Of a stretch of 64,000 nt of DNA, positions 23,890-35,298 are shown piece after piece; position 1 is the first letter of the stretch; every line of letters starts with the position of its first letter. The position numbers and the translations under genes were made by a program. The notes below the pieces were generated by a model. It worked only from the letters and a program-made list of their open reading frames with translations, was not told where the DNA came from and did no database searches. The DNA comes from Ypsolopha sequella (Eukaryota; Arthropoda; Insecta; Lepidoptera; Ypsolophidae), in the NCBI GenBank assembly GCA_934047225.1, contig OW203983.1:682001-746000 (forward strand), in the 5' to 3' direction.

Positions 23890-25095
23890 CAGTGTGACCA
23901 TATGTGGCAGTTTCCTGCCTTTTTGGCAGTATTAGTCCAGTAATTTAACCTCTGGCAGATTATGTTGACGTTTTAAGAAACTGGCAGTTTTTGGCAGTAT
24001 TTCACAAAATGAATATGTATTTCCAATATTGGGGAAAAATTTACCCAATTTTGAAATGGCAACCTTGAGCATCCACTTTAGTTCATCTTGGCATAAAGGT
24101 CTTTGTAAACAGGCCACAAAAATAACAAAAAAAAACTCATGTTACTCATGTTGGTTGTGTTTATAATTATATAATTCAATTATGAACCGTAACGTAATAA
24201 ACGTAATGTCAGGCCCGGATCTAGGGGGGGGCGAGGAGGGGCACTTGCCCTGGGCGGCAAATACTAGAGGGTGGGTGGTCAGCCACCCATCAGTCACCAC
24301 TCAGTACAAGTACAAAAATCTGTGTATGCTCTCCTTTCACACAATGTGCGATAAACGCCCCCGAGAGAAATTGTATTATGCTAATAATTGTAGTAGTAAG
24401 TTATTAATTTGTGAGCAAAAAACGCGCGACGCGCGAAGTGATTGATTCACTTCAAGTAAACAACGAAAGACGAACGAGGCGCGCGCGCAGTTTTGCCAAC
24501 ATTATCCAACCAAAAAGCAGCAAATGGACCGTAAAAAAAACAGTAGAAAACAGTAGGATAATTGAAAAACATTAAATCTACTGTCTGTATTAGAGGGCGG
24601 CAAATTAGCACTCTGCCCCCCCCCCCCCCGCCCCCCCTCTTTCAAAACATAGATCCGGGGCTGTGTAATGTTCATAATAAGTAATCTTATTCATTATAAC
24701 TGTTTTAGTATAAACATTGCAAAATATTTGATTACGTTTGTTTCCGACTTCATTGGAACTTTATCGTCTAACTTTAACATAGATCACGATGCCTTTTAAA
24801 AGTATCTTGCTTGATTACAATCGTGACTGTGACTTGTTTAAGTTCACGATATTAATGTTTATGTTTGAGTTTTTAGATAGATTTTAATTGTATTAAGTTT
24901 TTATTTTTTATTTTATTGGGTAAACAAATAAACGGTGTTATTAAAAGGTAAAAAATACGTGTGTTATAATTTTTTGAGCCCCTACCTATATTTGAAAAGT
25001 TGGCATTTTTTCGGCATTATCGAAGTGTGTGGCACTATTTGGCAGTATTTCATCTTACGCATGGCAGGATTTCAAATTTCGAGATGGTCACACTG
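23890..25095. mobile_element. hAT-type non-autonomous transposon
   Basis: Terminal inverted repeats CAGTGTGACCAT (23890) and ATGGTCACACTG (ends 25095), with subterminal GGCAGTATT motifs at both ends. Flanks are GCGGTGTC (23882-23889) and GCGGCGTC (25096-25103), an 8-bp duplication with one mismatch. CAGTG ends and 8-bp duplications fit the hAT superfamily. No transposase is visible. The element hosts a second one at 24210-24663. Confidence 0.8.
24210..24663. mobile_element. hAT-type MITE nested in the larger hAT element
   Basis: Ends CAGGCCCGGATCTAG and, in reverse complement, CAGCCCCGGATCTATG. Both are followed by long G or C runs (24222-24229; 24619-24640). Flanks are CGTAATGT (24202-24209) and TGTAATGT (24664-24671), an 8-bp duplication with one mismatch. 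Non-coding. Confidence 0.8.
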
Positions 25096-25245
25096 GCGGC
25101 GTCATCGTCTGTCAATAAATCTTAAGAAATGTCCGTCCGGTCGGTTACATAGGTACACATACATTTTTAAATTATCAGTTTTGCTGTCCCGTCGTAATTA
25201 TTATTGAGAGTTTTGTATATCAGTGAAGTAATTTGATTAGAGTTA

Positions 25246-25400
25246 TTTGGGGGCGGTATAAAATAGATAGTTGTTACTGCTAGTTTGATGGTTAAGTATG
25301 TAATATTTATTGACGAAAGATAAATCCTTATTTATACTTAATTATACGTGATTATTCATATCTAAAAGGAATGCGGCAAACGTGTAGACGTGCCGCCATA
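25246..25400 (-). repeat. Gypsy remnant LTR (3' LTR on minus strand)
   Basis: Matches 35299-35453 over its whole length, with ends GGGGGCGGTATAAAAT and GACGTGCCGCCATA on the plus strand. Only a few substitutions are seen. Confidence 0.75.
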
Positions 25401-25833
25401 ATACTCCCGCCTCAATAAAATGAAATAAAATATGTTAATAATAATTTGCCTAAACAATAAAAAATTAACAATAGATATCAAATACAAAATTTGCAATAGA
25501 ATATGCTGAGATAATATTAGTACTACAAATATTTCGTTTGCAAGTTATATCAACATAGTATACATTTTTGTAAGCACTGGTCACAAATCGCTTCTTTACA
25601 GCGTTTATAAAATTATTTCTATAGAAGTTGACGTCATGATTTAAATGTTCTGTGGTCATGACACCCAAAAATATTTTACTCCTTTTTAATTCTTCACAGC
25701 CTTTGATTTAATTGTTCTCATGTCTTCTCAATGCTTGGTCTCGTTTTCTAATACCAAGATTCGATGAGGAAGTAGTCATAGCGCGAGGTTGCTTGCATTT
25801 GCCAGTATGCTCCAGTCTTCGTTAAGTTGAGAC

Positions 25834-26063
25834 GAGCGGTGCTGCTGAAGACGAGTGTCTTCTGTGCAGTTAGTTTGCTCTAATCCACAGTGAGTCGGTA
25901 TGAGCGGTGCTGCTGAAGATGAGTGTCTTCTGTGCAGTTAGTTTGCTCTAATCCACAGTGAGTCGGTATGAGCGGTGCTGCTGAAGATGAGTGTCTTCTG
26001 TGCAGTTAGTTTGCTCTAATCCACAGTGAGTCGGGATGAGCGGTGCTGCTGAAGACGAGTGTC
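25834..26063. repeat. 68-bp satellite inside the Gypsy remnant
   Basis: Units start at 25834, 25902, 25970 and 26038 with GAGCGGTGCTGCTGAAGA, each containing GTCTTCTGTGCAGTTAG. The fourth unit is cut by the BEL element and continues at 34398 (TTCTGTGCAGTTAG), which fixes the BEL insertion point. Confidence 0.9.
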
Positions 26064-26068
26064 TTCTG

Positions 26069-27001
26069 TGTACACGACGCATAGAATAAGTTAAATTGAT
26101 TTATAAATACTAGGCTAAGAAAACAAATAATAAATAATTACAACATAGTAGACTAAGTTAGATAATAAGATTAATTTTCAATTATGTGTAAATGACTTGC
26201 ATACCAAAGTAGTTTACTAATAATTAAAGCGCCCTCTCTAAAAAGAGTGAGAGCATAAAAATAGTTCCTATTCATAGTTGTTGCGTCTCTCTCTTCTTGA
26301 TTGTGCAACTCGTTTACACTTAGGGAAAATTTCTGGGTATTTTCCATAGACATATCTAAATTTATAATAGTTATGTTATAGCAGTCAAAATTAAAGCTCT
26401 TCCCCCTCACTTCATTCCCCTCAGACGATCATATCGCTATTATACGCACACAATAAGATTGATTAGAATAGGATAAAAATAGGGCCAATTTCAAGGGAAT
26501 TATTCCAGTTCCAGTTCAGTTCCAGCTAGTAAATCAAGACCAGTAATAGTTATACCAGTGTAGTGCAGTAGTGACAGTACCTATATATATATAGGAATAT
26601 ATATAGTAATATCTATGAGCCGGAACCTATGCTCAAACGTAGTGAAATAGTGCACCTAGGAATTGCAGTGCCAATAGGAATCTAGGATTGCATGCACATA
26701 GGAGTGCAGTGAAATAGTGCATTTAGAAAATGCAGCTTTAGTGCACCTAGGCATTCAGTGAGGTACTGCATTTAGGAAATGCAGTTTTAGTGCATCTAGG
26801 TAGAAACCTAGTTATCTCAGTGCAAAGCGAGATCTCTGACGGAGTGAATAGTGGTACATATGATCAATATTGTATTGTTTCCTTTTATTACATACAGTCC
26901 ATTAACTTTAACTTAAATTCAGTGAGAACAATATCCAGTGAATACAAATTAGGACATGATTGGAGGAACCGGCGCTTAATGTTGTGGTGGCGTCCATAAC
27001 A
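26069..27001 (+). repeat. BEL 5' LTR
   Basis: Starts TGTACACGACGCATAG and ends CGTCCATAACA. Contains a TATATATATA stretch near 26584 and, downstream, a run of short iterated phrases (AGTGCACCTAGG, TAGTGCATTTAG, GAAATGCAG). The small frames in it are present identically in both LTRs and are not genes. Confidence 0.93.
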
Positions 27002-27108
27002 TTTTTGGTCCTTCGACAGCCGAATTATAACAATCTTGATCCAACGAAGCCAGTTTTCAAAATTTTTTGACCATTTGGATCTACTAGAGTTCTGAAACCG
27101 ACCTGATC

Positions 27109-30100
27109 ATGCCTAATACAAGATCAATGACCTCTAAAACAACTTCACAAGAAAAGAGCTCTATTACATGCACCGAAACTACTGAGAATACGGGCACTTC
27201 CGAACTATCCGGTACAACTATGACTACCGATACGAGCGCCACAAGCAATACTGGCGTCTCGACGTCGAGCGACGCTGATAATACGCTCGTGAGAATATCA
27301 AGTGTGGAGGACACGCCATCCGCCACCGCAGCCGATAATGCTGTCACAGGCCTCGCAAGGGGGGCCACTTCTGCTGATTTCGAGGTGGACTCTGCCAGAG
27401 TTATCAATAATGACTTTGGCTTACGAGTAGATCCACACGTCGACACGGGAGTTCAACAGCAAAGTCAACTGTCGGGGACGGACCGCAGGCGCGAGACGTG
27501 CGCCGAGACACTCAATATCTCACCTGCCGATACAAATCAAGCTGTTCAACGTTATACTCAACAATATGAACATATCGATGTGAACGTAGTGATAAATGCA
27601 ACAACATCTAAGAAATCACGCACAGCAAAGAGTACTCAGTCCTCCCGCAAGAAAACTGAGAAAGAAATCCAAATTCTTAACTTAGAAGAAGATTTACTAT
27701 TGCTGCGACTGAAAAAAGCTCGTCTACAACTAAAATTAGACGATGATCAGTCAGAATCCCAAGAGAATGACTCCATCACTACATCGACAGTTCAAGAACG
27801 AGTTGAAAATTGGTTAGACGGATCACAACGAGAACTACTAGCTATTACTGAGAATGAGATAGAAAATAGGCGGGCGCCTGACTCAACCCCCATGTCGGCC
27901 CCGCCCACAAGTCAACTGAACGAACTGAGATCATCACAGGAATGCACACAAAGAAATGCATTCAAAATTCCGGACGTACCATTGTCATTTGGTACACGCC
28001 CCGCCCACAAGCAGGCGGGGAACGAAAAAATGGTCGATCAAGCTCACGAGGTATTGCCAACAATCAATACTCACCCAATGCCAAAGCAGCTTGGGACCAG
28101 AGCAGCAGACAACCATCAAGCTTACGTCACGTCCAGTAACAGCGACGTGCGCCCCGCCCACTTGCAGGCAGGGACCGAAGCGAATCCTCTGTCACCTTTA
28201 CCAGAAGCGACTGGTTACTACCAGCAATACAGCACTCAACCTATGGCCCCGTCATTCTCAAGGCCACAGGGAGACTTACAGAGTGCTCAAACACAGAGCA
28301 CACAACTAGCTTCACCACCTCCAAGAGTGAACATAAGTGCTACATTAGAGCAGCTATTGCTTCAACCGCCACTACCGCCGCGGAACAAAGCAACCTGTTA
28401 CAATGAAGAACCGGTGGAATACGTTAACCATCCACCGGCTGTAGAGAGGTTACAAAGTTATGAAAATGAAACACCTCCTATAGCTACTGCATCAACAAAT
28501 GATAACATGCAGTTATTGAATTACTTCAACCGCCAACAACAAATGTTTTTACAAGGGCTGAATCACCTAACACAAGCCGTAAGCTCACCTCAGAATAGAG
28601 GGTCTATACCACCGAGATTCATGAGTGACCTGCCAGTCTTTGCCGGCGCTTTTGACGAATTTTATTCATGGCGAGACCTATTCAAAGCGACATCGTCAAG
28701 CTTCAGCGACGGAGAAAACAAAGCTCGCTTACGTAGATGCTTAAAAGGGACAGCGAGAGAGTTGGTTGAAGGCCTCTTCAAGACAAGTGCGCCTAGCGAC
28801 AATATCATGGAAACACTAGAAGAGGTTTACGGTCGCCCCGATGCGATAGTATATGCAGAGCTTGAAAAGCTAAAATCATTACCGCGCCTGACGGACGCAG
28901 GTAGAGAATTACCCACTTTTACATGTCGGGTAGATGCAGTTGTCTCGACGATACAAGCGCTGAAAAAGGAAGCGTATCTAGTCAGCCCTCAGACATTGCA
29001 TATCATTGAAGACAAGATGTCTCCATTATACAAAAAAAGCTGGTTCGATTACGAAGCCCTACAATCGGAATCAGAACCAGGACTTTTAAAGATACGACGT
29101 TTCTTAAAACTCGAAATGAAGAAACAGGTGCGTCATATCAGTCTAGACACCTCTTTACGCAACACAGAGCCACAAAAGAAGTATCATAAAACAATGCAAT
29201 CTCGAGATTACAGACATAATCCCGAGCAACAAAAGAAAACAATGGAGTCTGGAGATAACAAAGAGAAACAATGCCCATTGTGTGTTCGTAAAGGGCACCT
29301 GCTATCGGAATGTAGACGATTTCAAGAATTACCGTTAAACAACAGGTGGGAATTCTGTCGAGATAAGAAAGTCTGTTTCCGGTGTTTGAAGCATAGAAAC
29401 TTCCGACATAAATGCAAATCGATAAAATGCGAGGCGCCTGGGTGCATGTACTATCATCATAAGCTCTTGCACCGACAACCTGTGACCTCTAATGAAGATA
29501 AGACACTGGGTACAACTTGTTCCACAGTGGGTCCATCTGCTCTGTTGAAAATTATCCCGGTAACAATATCTGGACCGAAGGGGAGCGCTGACATTTATGC
29601 AATCCTAGATGGTGGAAGCACAATAACGATCTTAAACGAACAGATAGCTGATCAGATCGGAGCTCAAGGTCCCAGCAAGACACTACGCATTGAAGGAGTC
29701 GCTGGCGCTCGGATAAACGATTCAACGTCACAGCTTGTTACTATATACATAAAAGGCAAGCACTGTGACGAGGAACACTGTATTGACGCCCGTACTATCC
29801 CTTCACTCGGTATATCGGGCCAAACAGTTGAGCGCGCTACAATCGATCGCTGCGGACATCTACGTGATATTGCAAACCAGTTTATTTACAATAACGCCAC
29901 TCCATCAATACTGATTGGCCAAGATAACTGGGAATTACTCATGACGAGCAGCAGTCGCACGGGTCACCACGACGAGCCTGTTGCCTCACTCACAGGTCTC
30001 GGATGGGTGATACACGGACTGAAAGGAGAGATCAATCATGATAGAGTCGAAGTTCATCGGGTCACTAAATTACGTGACATCGATAAGAACAATATCGAAG

Positions 30101-33100
30101 AACTCATCAGAGAACACTTTTCGCTCGACTCTCTGGGAATACAAGCTCGCCACCCACGTTCAGATCCCGAAGAACGGGCTTTGAAAATCTTAAGAGAGAC
30201 TACACGCCGCCTACCTGATAACAGTTTTGAAGTCGGGTTATTATGGAAACAAGATAACATGAAAATACCGAATAACTACGACTCCGCACTACGTCGCTTA
30301 GAAAGCATCGAGAGAAAACTCGATAAAGATGCCGAACTCAAAACTAGATACGGCGATCAAATGAACAGGATGCTTGAATGTGGATACGCTGAGATCGCAC
30401 CACCGGCACCATCATCAACAAAGAAATGGTACTTACCACATTTTCCGGTCATCAATCCATCTAAACCGGATAAATGTCGTATTGTCCATGATGCAAAAGC
30501 AACATACAAACAAGTTGCACTCAACGACCTCCTGCTGACCGGCCCAGACCTACTACAGTCATTACCTGGAGTTCTATGGAGGTTCAGACAGAGAGCTGTA
30601 GCTGTTACGGCGGACATAAAAGACATGTTTCTCCGCATTAAGATAAAAGAAGATGACCGAGATGCACTTCGGTTTTTATGGCGAGGTGAAGAGAGAACAG
30701 GCCAACCACAAGAATACAGAATGAAGTCAGTCATTTTTGGGGCAACCTCTTCACCTGCAACTGCAATTTTCGTAAAAAACAAGAATGCAGAAGATTTCCA
30801 ATTAGAATTTCCCGAGGCGGCAGAGGCGATCAAACGAAACCATTATATGGACGATTACCTTCAATCATTCTCAACGATTGAAGAGGCAAGACGTATCGCT
30901 GAACAAGTCGATTTCATACATCGAAAAGGTCATTTCGAATTACAGAAATGGACATCAAACAAGCCAGCCGCAATCGGAAAACTCACATCATCGCCTGGAA
31001 AATCTAATAAGAATTTTGATAATGGCGGAAGCGAGAAAATTCTCGGACTAGTATGGCGACCTCATGAAGACACACTCAGCTTCAACTTGAACATGTCTCG
31101 AGTCGATCCAGCTATTACCTCGGGAGAGAAAACTCCAACAAAGAGGGAAATGCTTCGAACAGCCATGTCATTGTTTGATCCGTTAGGATTCGTCACGCCA
31201 GTTACGATACAAGCCAAACACATTTTACAAGAAACATGGCGTCTTGGTATCGATTGGGATCAAAAGCTACCCGACGAACTATGCACACGTTGGACGAAAT
31301 GGCTGAAAGACTTGGAAAATCTCGGAAAACTCGCGCTTCCGCGATGTTATGACGGATATGACGGAGCGAGTCACCGCGAACTACACACATTCGTAGACGC
31401 GAGTGAGACTAGTTACGCTACAGCCGTCTTTTGGAGAACAACAGCGCCAGATGGAAGCATCCAAGTCAGTCTAGCAGCAGCCAAAGGAAGAGTCACACCG
31501 CTCAAGAAGACTAGTATTCCTAGACTTGAGTTGCAAGCCGCTGTTTTGGGCTGCCGTCTCGCTAGAACAGTCACAGAGGAACACGACGAAAAGCCAGATA
31601 GACGAATTTTCTGGACGGACTCAAAAACCGTCCTTTCATGGCTGAGAGCGGGCCCACGAACATACAAACAGTTTGTGGCCTTCCGCATAGGAGAAATTGA
31701 GGAAAACTCTACCGTCGCAGAATGGAAATGGGTTCCGACAAAAGAAAATGTGGCTGACGACGCAACCCGCGATATCCCAAACGAGTTCAACGAACAACAT
31801 AGATGGTTTCGTGGACCGACTTTTCTCTATCAAGAAGAAAACTTATGGCCAGATGAACCTGAGATTCAACAAAAAACTACAGGAGAAGAGAAAACAATAT
31901 CGGTTAAAAATTTTCCGATATTAAATGAAGCCTTACCTGACCCTACAAGATTTTCATCGTGGCTTCGATTGATAAGATCCACAGCTCGTGTTATACAGTT
32001 TATCAATCTCTGTAGACCACAGAAAAGCTCAGCTGCGCGTCAGAGAACAAGGAAAAATCCTGAAACGGATCCTGAATGGGGAAAATCAAAGAAAATTCCC
32101 AAACAACAAAGGTATAAAATGAAAGAGCGCCCTATCGACAAATTTCATATCCTGGAAACAGAATTTATCAATGAGGCAGAAAAGCTTTGGCTAAGAGCGA
32201 TGCAAGAAAACTCATTTTCCGAGGAAATTCGTCGAATCACCGGCGGGAGTGCACTTCAAAATGACAGTCGCATAAAAAACTTAGCGATAATAATTAGCGA
32301 TGACAGATTACTACGAGTAAAGTCGAGAATCAAAGCTACAGATGATATCACTCCAGAGCAGCGTTCACCAATCATAATGGATGGTGGCCATCCGTACTGC
32401 AGGCTGTACATTGACTGGGTACATAGAGAGCTTCATCATGGAGGTGTCGAAACGGTTGTAAATGAAATAATGCAACGTTACTGGGTCATCCGCCTTCGTC
32501 CATCCGTGAGAGGAGTACTATGGAGCTGTCAGCCTTGTCGTCTACGTCGTGCGAAGCCAGCATCACCTCCTACTGGGGACCTGCCGAGATGTCGACTGGC
32601 GCATCATCAGAGACCCTTCACATATACAGGGCTCGATTACCTCTTCACCTGCCTGACGACTAGAGCGATACATCTAGAAGTCGCTGCATCTCTCAGCACC
32701 GACTCCTGCATCCTTGCACTACGACGAATGATGGCTCGCAGAGGCCGACCAATTGAAATCTGGTCGGATAACGGGAGTAACCTGAGAGGCGCCGATGCGG
32801 AGCTTCGTCGTGCACTAGATGAAGGTGGACTGCGGACGGCTGCTGCGAACCGGCTTATCAGATGGAGGTACCTGCCACCAGCAGCTCCATTCATGGCAGG
32901 CAGCTGGGAACGACTCGTACGGAGCGTCAAGACAGCACTCCGTACTACACTGCACGAGCGACATCCCTCCGACGAAGTCTTGTCTACGCTGCTTACAGAG
33001 GTCGAGGACACGATCAACAGTCGACCACTCACACACCTCTCGACAGACGAAGGTCAGGAAGCCCTCACGCCAAACCATTTCCTGCTTGGCGGACCATCCA

Positions 33101-33480
33101 GAGTACCACAGGCAGGCATGTTTGACGACAGCGATCTGCATGCCAAGAAGGTATGGAGAACGGCGCAACGGCTCGCAGACATCTTCTGGGTTCGCTGGAT
33201 ACAAGAGTACCTGCCTCAGTTGCAACACCGGCGGGAGCCCCATGGCAGCGGTGACGCCTTACAGATTGGCGATCTTGTCATAATAGTCGACAATACACAA
33301 CCCAGGAACACATGGCTCCGAGGTCTGATCGTCGACGTCTACCCAGGCCCAGACGGTGCGGTGCGGACAGCGGACGTCAAAACATCGAACGGCATACTGC
33401 GTCGGCCTACAAGAAAACTCGTCGTACTTCCTACTTCAATGAAGCAAGCTTCACGGCGGGAGAATGTACACGACGCATAG
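27109..33480 (+). CDS. BEL/Pao Gag-Pol polyprotein, 2,123 codons
   Basis: A single uninterrupted frame from the first ATG, 107 bp after the LTR; the stop lies 15 bp inside the 3' LTR. The N-terminal 500 residues are low-complexity Ser/Thr/Gln-rich. The gag core (DUF1759-like) is about 505-650. A CCHC-like knuckle starts at C722, followed by a further Cys/His cluster. The A17-type protease has D834 in a DGGST motif. RT has an ADIKDMF block and YMDD at 1246-1249. RNase H has D1430 in FVDAS. The integrase zinc region is H1772/H1776 with C1807-x2-C1810. The catalytic acidic residues are D1843, D1887 (SDNGSN) and E1934 (SWERL). The C-terminal tail is typical of the family. Odd point: between GLDY and LFTCLTTRA about 18 residues normally present (the FGP strand and following turn) are missing in frame at about 32640, so integrase is probably inactive. 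It encodes the particle, reverse transcription and integration functions of the element. The many minus-strand frames opposite it are shadows. Confidence 0.95.
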   Translation: MPNTRSMTSKTTSQEKSSITCTETTENTGTSELSGTTMTTDTSATSNTGVSTSSDADNTLVRISSVEDTPSATAADNAVTGLARGATSADFEVDSARVINNDFGLRVDPHVDTGVQQQSQLSGTDRRRETCAETLNISPADTNQAVQRYTQQYEHIDVNVVINATTSKKSRTAKSTQSSRKKTEKEIQILNLEEDLLLLRLKKARLQLKLDDDQSESQENDSITTSTVQERVENWLDGSQRELLAITENEIENRRAPDSTPMSAPPTSQLNELRSSQECTQRNAFKIPDVPLSFGTRPAHKQAGNEKMVDQAHEVLPTINTHPMPKQLGTRAADNHQAYVTSSNSDVRPAHLQAGTEANPLSPLPEATGYYQQYSTQPMAPSFSRPQGDLQSAQTQSTQLASPPPRVNISATLEQLLLQPPLPPRNKATCYNEEPVEYVNHPPAVERLQSYENETPPIATASTNDNMQLLNYFNRQQQMFLQGLNHLTQAVSSPQNRGSIPPRFMSDLPVFAGAFDEFYSWRDLFKATSSSFSDGENKARLRRCLKGTARELVEGLFKTSAPSDNIMETLEEVYGRPDAIVYAELEKLKSLPRLTDAGRELPTFTCRVDAVVSTIQALKKEAYLVSPQTLHIIEDKMSPLYKKSWFDYEALQSESEPGLLKIRRFLKLEMKKQVRHISLDTSLRNTEPQKKYHKTMQSRDYRHNPEQQKKTMESGDNKEKQCPLCVRKGHLLSECRRFQELPLNNRWEFCRDKKVCFRCLKHRNFRHKCKSIKCEAPGCMYYHHKLLHRQPVTSNEDKTLGTTCSTVGPSALLKIIPVTISGPKGSADIYAILDGGSTITILNEQIADQIGAQGPSKTLRIEGVAGARINDSTSQLVTIYIKGKHCDEEHCIDARTIPSLGISGQTVERATIDRCGHLRDIANQFIYNNATPSILIGQDNWELLMTSSSRTGHHDEPVASLTGLGWVIHGLKGEINHDRVEVHRVTKLRDIDKNNIEELIREHFSLDSLGIQARHPRSDPEERALKILRETTRRLPDNSFEVGLLWKQDNMKIPNNYDSALRRLESIERKLDKDAELKTRYGDQMNRMLECGYAEIAPPAPSSTKKWYLPHFPVINPSKPDKCRIVHDAKATYKQVALNDLLLTGPDLLQSLPGVLWRFRQRAVAVTADIKDMFLRIKIKEDDRDALRFLWRGEERTGQPQEYRMKSVIFGATSSPATAIFVKNKNAEDFQLEFPEAAEAIKRNHYMDDYLQSFSTIEEARRIAEQVDFIHRKGHFELQKWTSNKPAAIGKLTSSPGKSNKNFDNGGSEKILGLVWRPHEDTLSFNLNMSRVDPAITSGEKTPTKREMLRTAMSLFDPLGFVTPVTIQAKHILQETWRLGIDWDQKLPDELCTRWTKWLKDLENLGKLALPRCYDGYDGASHRELHTFVDASETSYATAVFWRTTAPDGSIQVSLAAAKGRVTPLKKTSIPRLELQAAVLGCRLARTVTEEHDEKPDRRIFWTDSKTVLSWLRAGPRTYKQFVAFRIGEIEENSTVAEWKWVPTKENVADDATRDIPNEFNEQHRWFRGPTFLYQEENLWPDEPEIQQKTTGEEKTISVKNFPILNEALPDPTRFSSWLRLIRSTARVIQFINLCRPQKSSAARQRTRKNPETDPEWGKSKKIPKQQRYKMKERPIDKFHILETEFINEAEKLWLRAMQENSFSEEIRRITGGSALQNDSRIKNLAIIISDDRLLRVKSRIKATDDITPEQRSPIIMDGGHPYCRLYIDWVHRELHHGGVETVVNEIMQRYWVIRLRPSVRGVLWSCQPCRLRRAKPASPPTGDLPRCRLAHHQRPFTYTGLDYLFTCLTTRAIHLEVAASLSTDSCILALRRMMARRGRPIEIWSDNGSNLRGADAELRRALDEGGLRTAAANRLIRWRYLPPAAPFMAGSWERLVRSVKTALRTTLHERHPSDEVLSTLLTEVEDTINSRPLTHLSTDEGQEALTPNHFLLGGPSRVPQAGMFDDSDLHAKKVWRTAQRLADIFWVRWIQEYLPQLQHRREPHGSGDALQIGDLVIIVDNTQPRNTWLRGLIVDVYPGPDGAVRTADVKTSNGILRRPTRKLVVLPTSMKQASRRENVHDA

Positions 33481-34397
33481 AATAAGTTAAATTGATTTAT
33501 AAATACTAGGCTAAGAAAACAAATAATAAATAATTACAACATAGTAGACTAAGTTAGATAATAAGATTAATTTTCAATTATGTGTAAATGACTTGCATAC
33601 CAAAGTAGTTTACTAATAATTAAAGCGCCCTCTCTAGAAAGAGTGAGAGCATAAAAATAGTTCCTATTCATAGTTGTTGCGTCTCTCTCTTCTTGATTGT
33701 GCAACTCGTTTACACTTAGGGAAAATTTCTGGGTATTTTCCATAGACATATCTAAATTTATAATAGTTATGTTATAGCAGTCAAAATTAAAGCTCTTCCC
33801 CCTCACTTCATTCCCCTCAGACGATCATATCGCTATTATACGCACACAATAAGATTGATTAGAATAGGATAAAAATAGGGCCAATTTCAAGGGAATTATT
33901 CCAGTTCCAGTTCAGTTCCAGCTAGTAAATCAAGACCAGTAATAGTTATACCAGTGTAGTGCAGTAGTGACAGTACCTATATATATATAGGAATATATAT
34001 AGTAATATCTATGAGCCGGAACCTATGCTCAAACGTAGTGAAATAGTGCACCTAGGAATTGCAGTGCCAATAGGAATCTAGGATTGCATGCACATAGGAG
34101 TGCAGTGAAATAGTGCATTTAGAAAATGCAGCTTTAGTGCACCTAGGCATTCAGTGAGGTACTGCATTTAGGAAATGCAGTTTTAGTGCATCTAGGTAGA
34201 AACCTAGTTATCTCAGTGCAAAGCGAGATCTCTGACGGAGTGAATAGTGGTACATATGATCAATATTGTGTTGTTTCCTTTTATTACATACAGTCCATTA
34301 ACTTTAACTTAAATTCAGTGAGAACAATATCCAGTGAATACAAATTAGGACATGATTGGAGGAACCGGCGCTTAATGTTGTGGTGGCGTCCATAACA
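33465..34397 (+). repeat. BEL 3' LTR
   Basis: 933 bp, matching the 5' LTR except for A/G in the CCTCTCTA(A/G)AAAG phrase and A/G in TTGT(A/G)TTGTTTCC, as far as I could compare by eye. Confidence 0.93.
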
Positions 34398-34749
34398 TTC
34401 TGTGCAGTTAGTCCACGGTGAGTCGGGACGAGTGATAAGGGTGAGCTGCAGGACCAAGAAGCTATGAAGGCTGCATTTGGTCTGGTTAAGCTCGAAAAGT
34501 GCTGGCTGCTGCGCGAGTGCTGAAGAACTTGTTTTGTTTGTACTGCGAAGATTTGGCTGCTGGAGTTTTTGTTTGCCCGTAAAAAAACTTATACCACTTT
34601 TTCAGTCGGTAGTATTAATTGTAGGACGGCTATTTTCACACAGTGTGTTTAGTTTTCTCCATTATATTGCCATATTTGTTGATGTTTCTTGACCTTGATC
34701 ATGACGAATAACGCTGATGATTGCATTCCGCTGAGTGCTGCGTCGATAG

Positions 34750-35103
34750 TTACCGTGACCGTGCTGCTGTATTTTTGTGGAATTGTATTTTTGCGAGTTG
34801 TTCTGATTCCTCGTAGCACCCAATCAAGCGGTTTTTGATTGCTTTGTATTTATCGGTTTCTGGTGGGGCCGTGAGTATGTCGCTTACTTGTTGTATTTCC
34901 TCTTTTGATAACTTTGCGATAACCATGTTGTACTTATAGTCATCGCCTTGCTTTTGAGGGGCGATGATGGCTTCGAACTGCGTAAACCATAGTCGGGGCT
35001 GATCCCTCCAGAACTCCGGAATCCGGGATATGATGGAGGTTGTCGCGATTTCCAATGTGTCCATGTTGGAGTTTGTTGTTGCAGCTGGCCTAGTAGGTGT
35101 CAT
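34750..35103 (-). pseudogene. Gypsy gag fragment
   Basis: 117 codons on the minus strand. The block FWRDQPRLWFTQFEA, then KYNMVIAKLS and YKAIKNRLI, matches the N-terminal capsid region of insect Gypsy gags of the CsRn1/Kabuki type. The start lies about 200 bp after the minus-strand LTR and primer site. The rest of gag and all of pol are missing. Confidence 0.75.
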
Positions 35104-35298
35104 CTTGTTTTGTCGGGTTGCTTAGTATAGCGCCGTGCGCCCGGAGTGAGGTGGTGGCGGGTTCCCCGTGATTACGTCCAGTTCAAGTTGGGTGTCGCCA
35201 TGCGCCCGGGGACCACGCCGGGTCCTCGGCGATAATGTTCCCGTCGGGTTTTCCTGGTGTTCACGTCGGGTTGCTTAGTTCACACTCGGGGTCACCAA

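Larger units (their letters stand above)
26069..34397 (+). mobile_element. BEL/Pao LTR retrotransposon, nearly full-length
   Basis: 8.3 kb with 933-bp LTRs, a TGGTCC-type primer-binding region right after the 5' LTR (27002 onward), one gag-pol frame, and a purine-rich tract (GGCGGGAGAA, 33455-33464) before the 3' LTR. A 5-bp duplication TTCTG lies at 26064-26068 and 34398-34402. By eye the LTRs differ at only two positions, so insertion was recent. See the coding entry for the integrase gap. Confidence 0.93.

Noticed and set aside
26171..26410. 79-codon minus-strand frame, also at 33567-33806
   Set aside because: Duplicated only because it lies in both BEL LTRs; no domain.
32637..33283. Frames of 131-154 codons on both strands within BEL integrase
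   Set aside because: Shadows of the gag-pol frame, which has all domain motifs.
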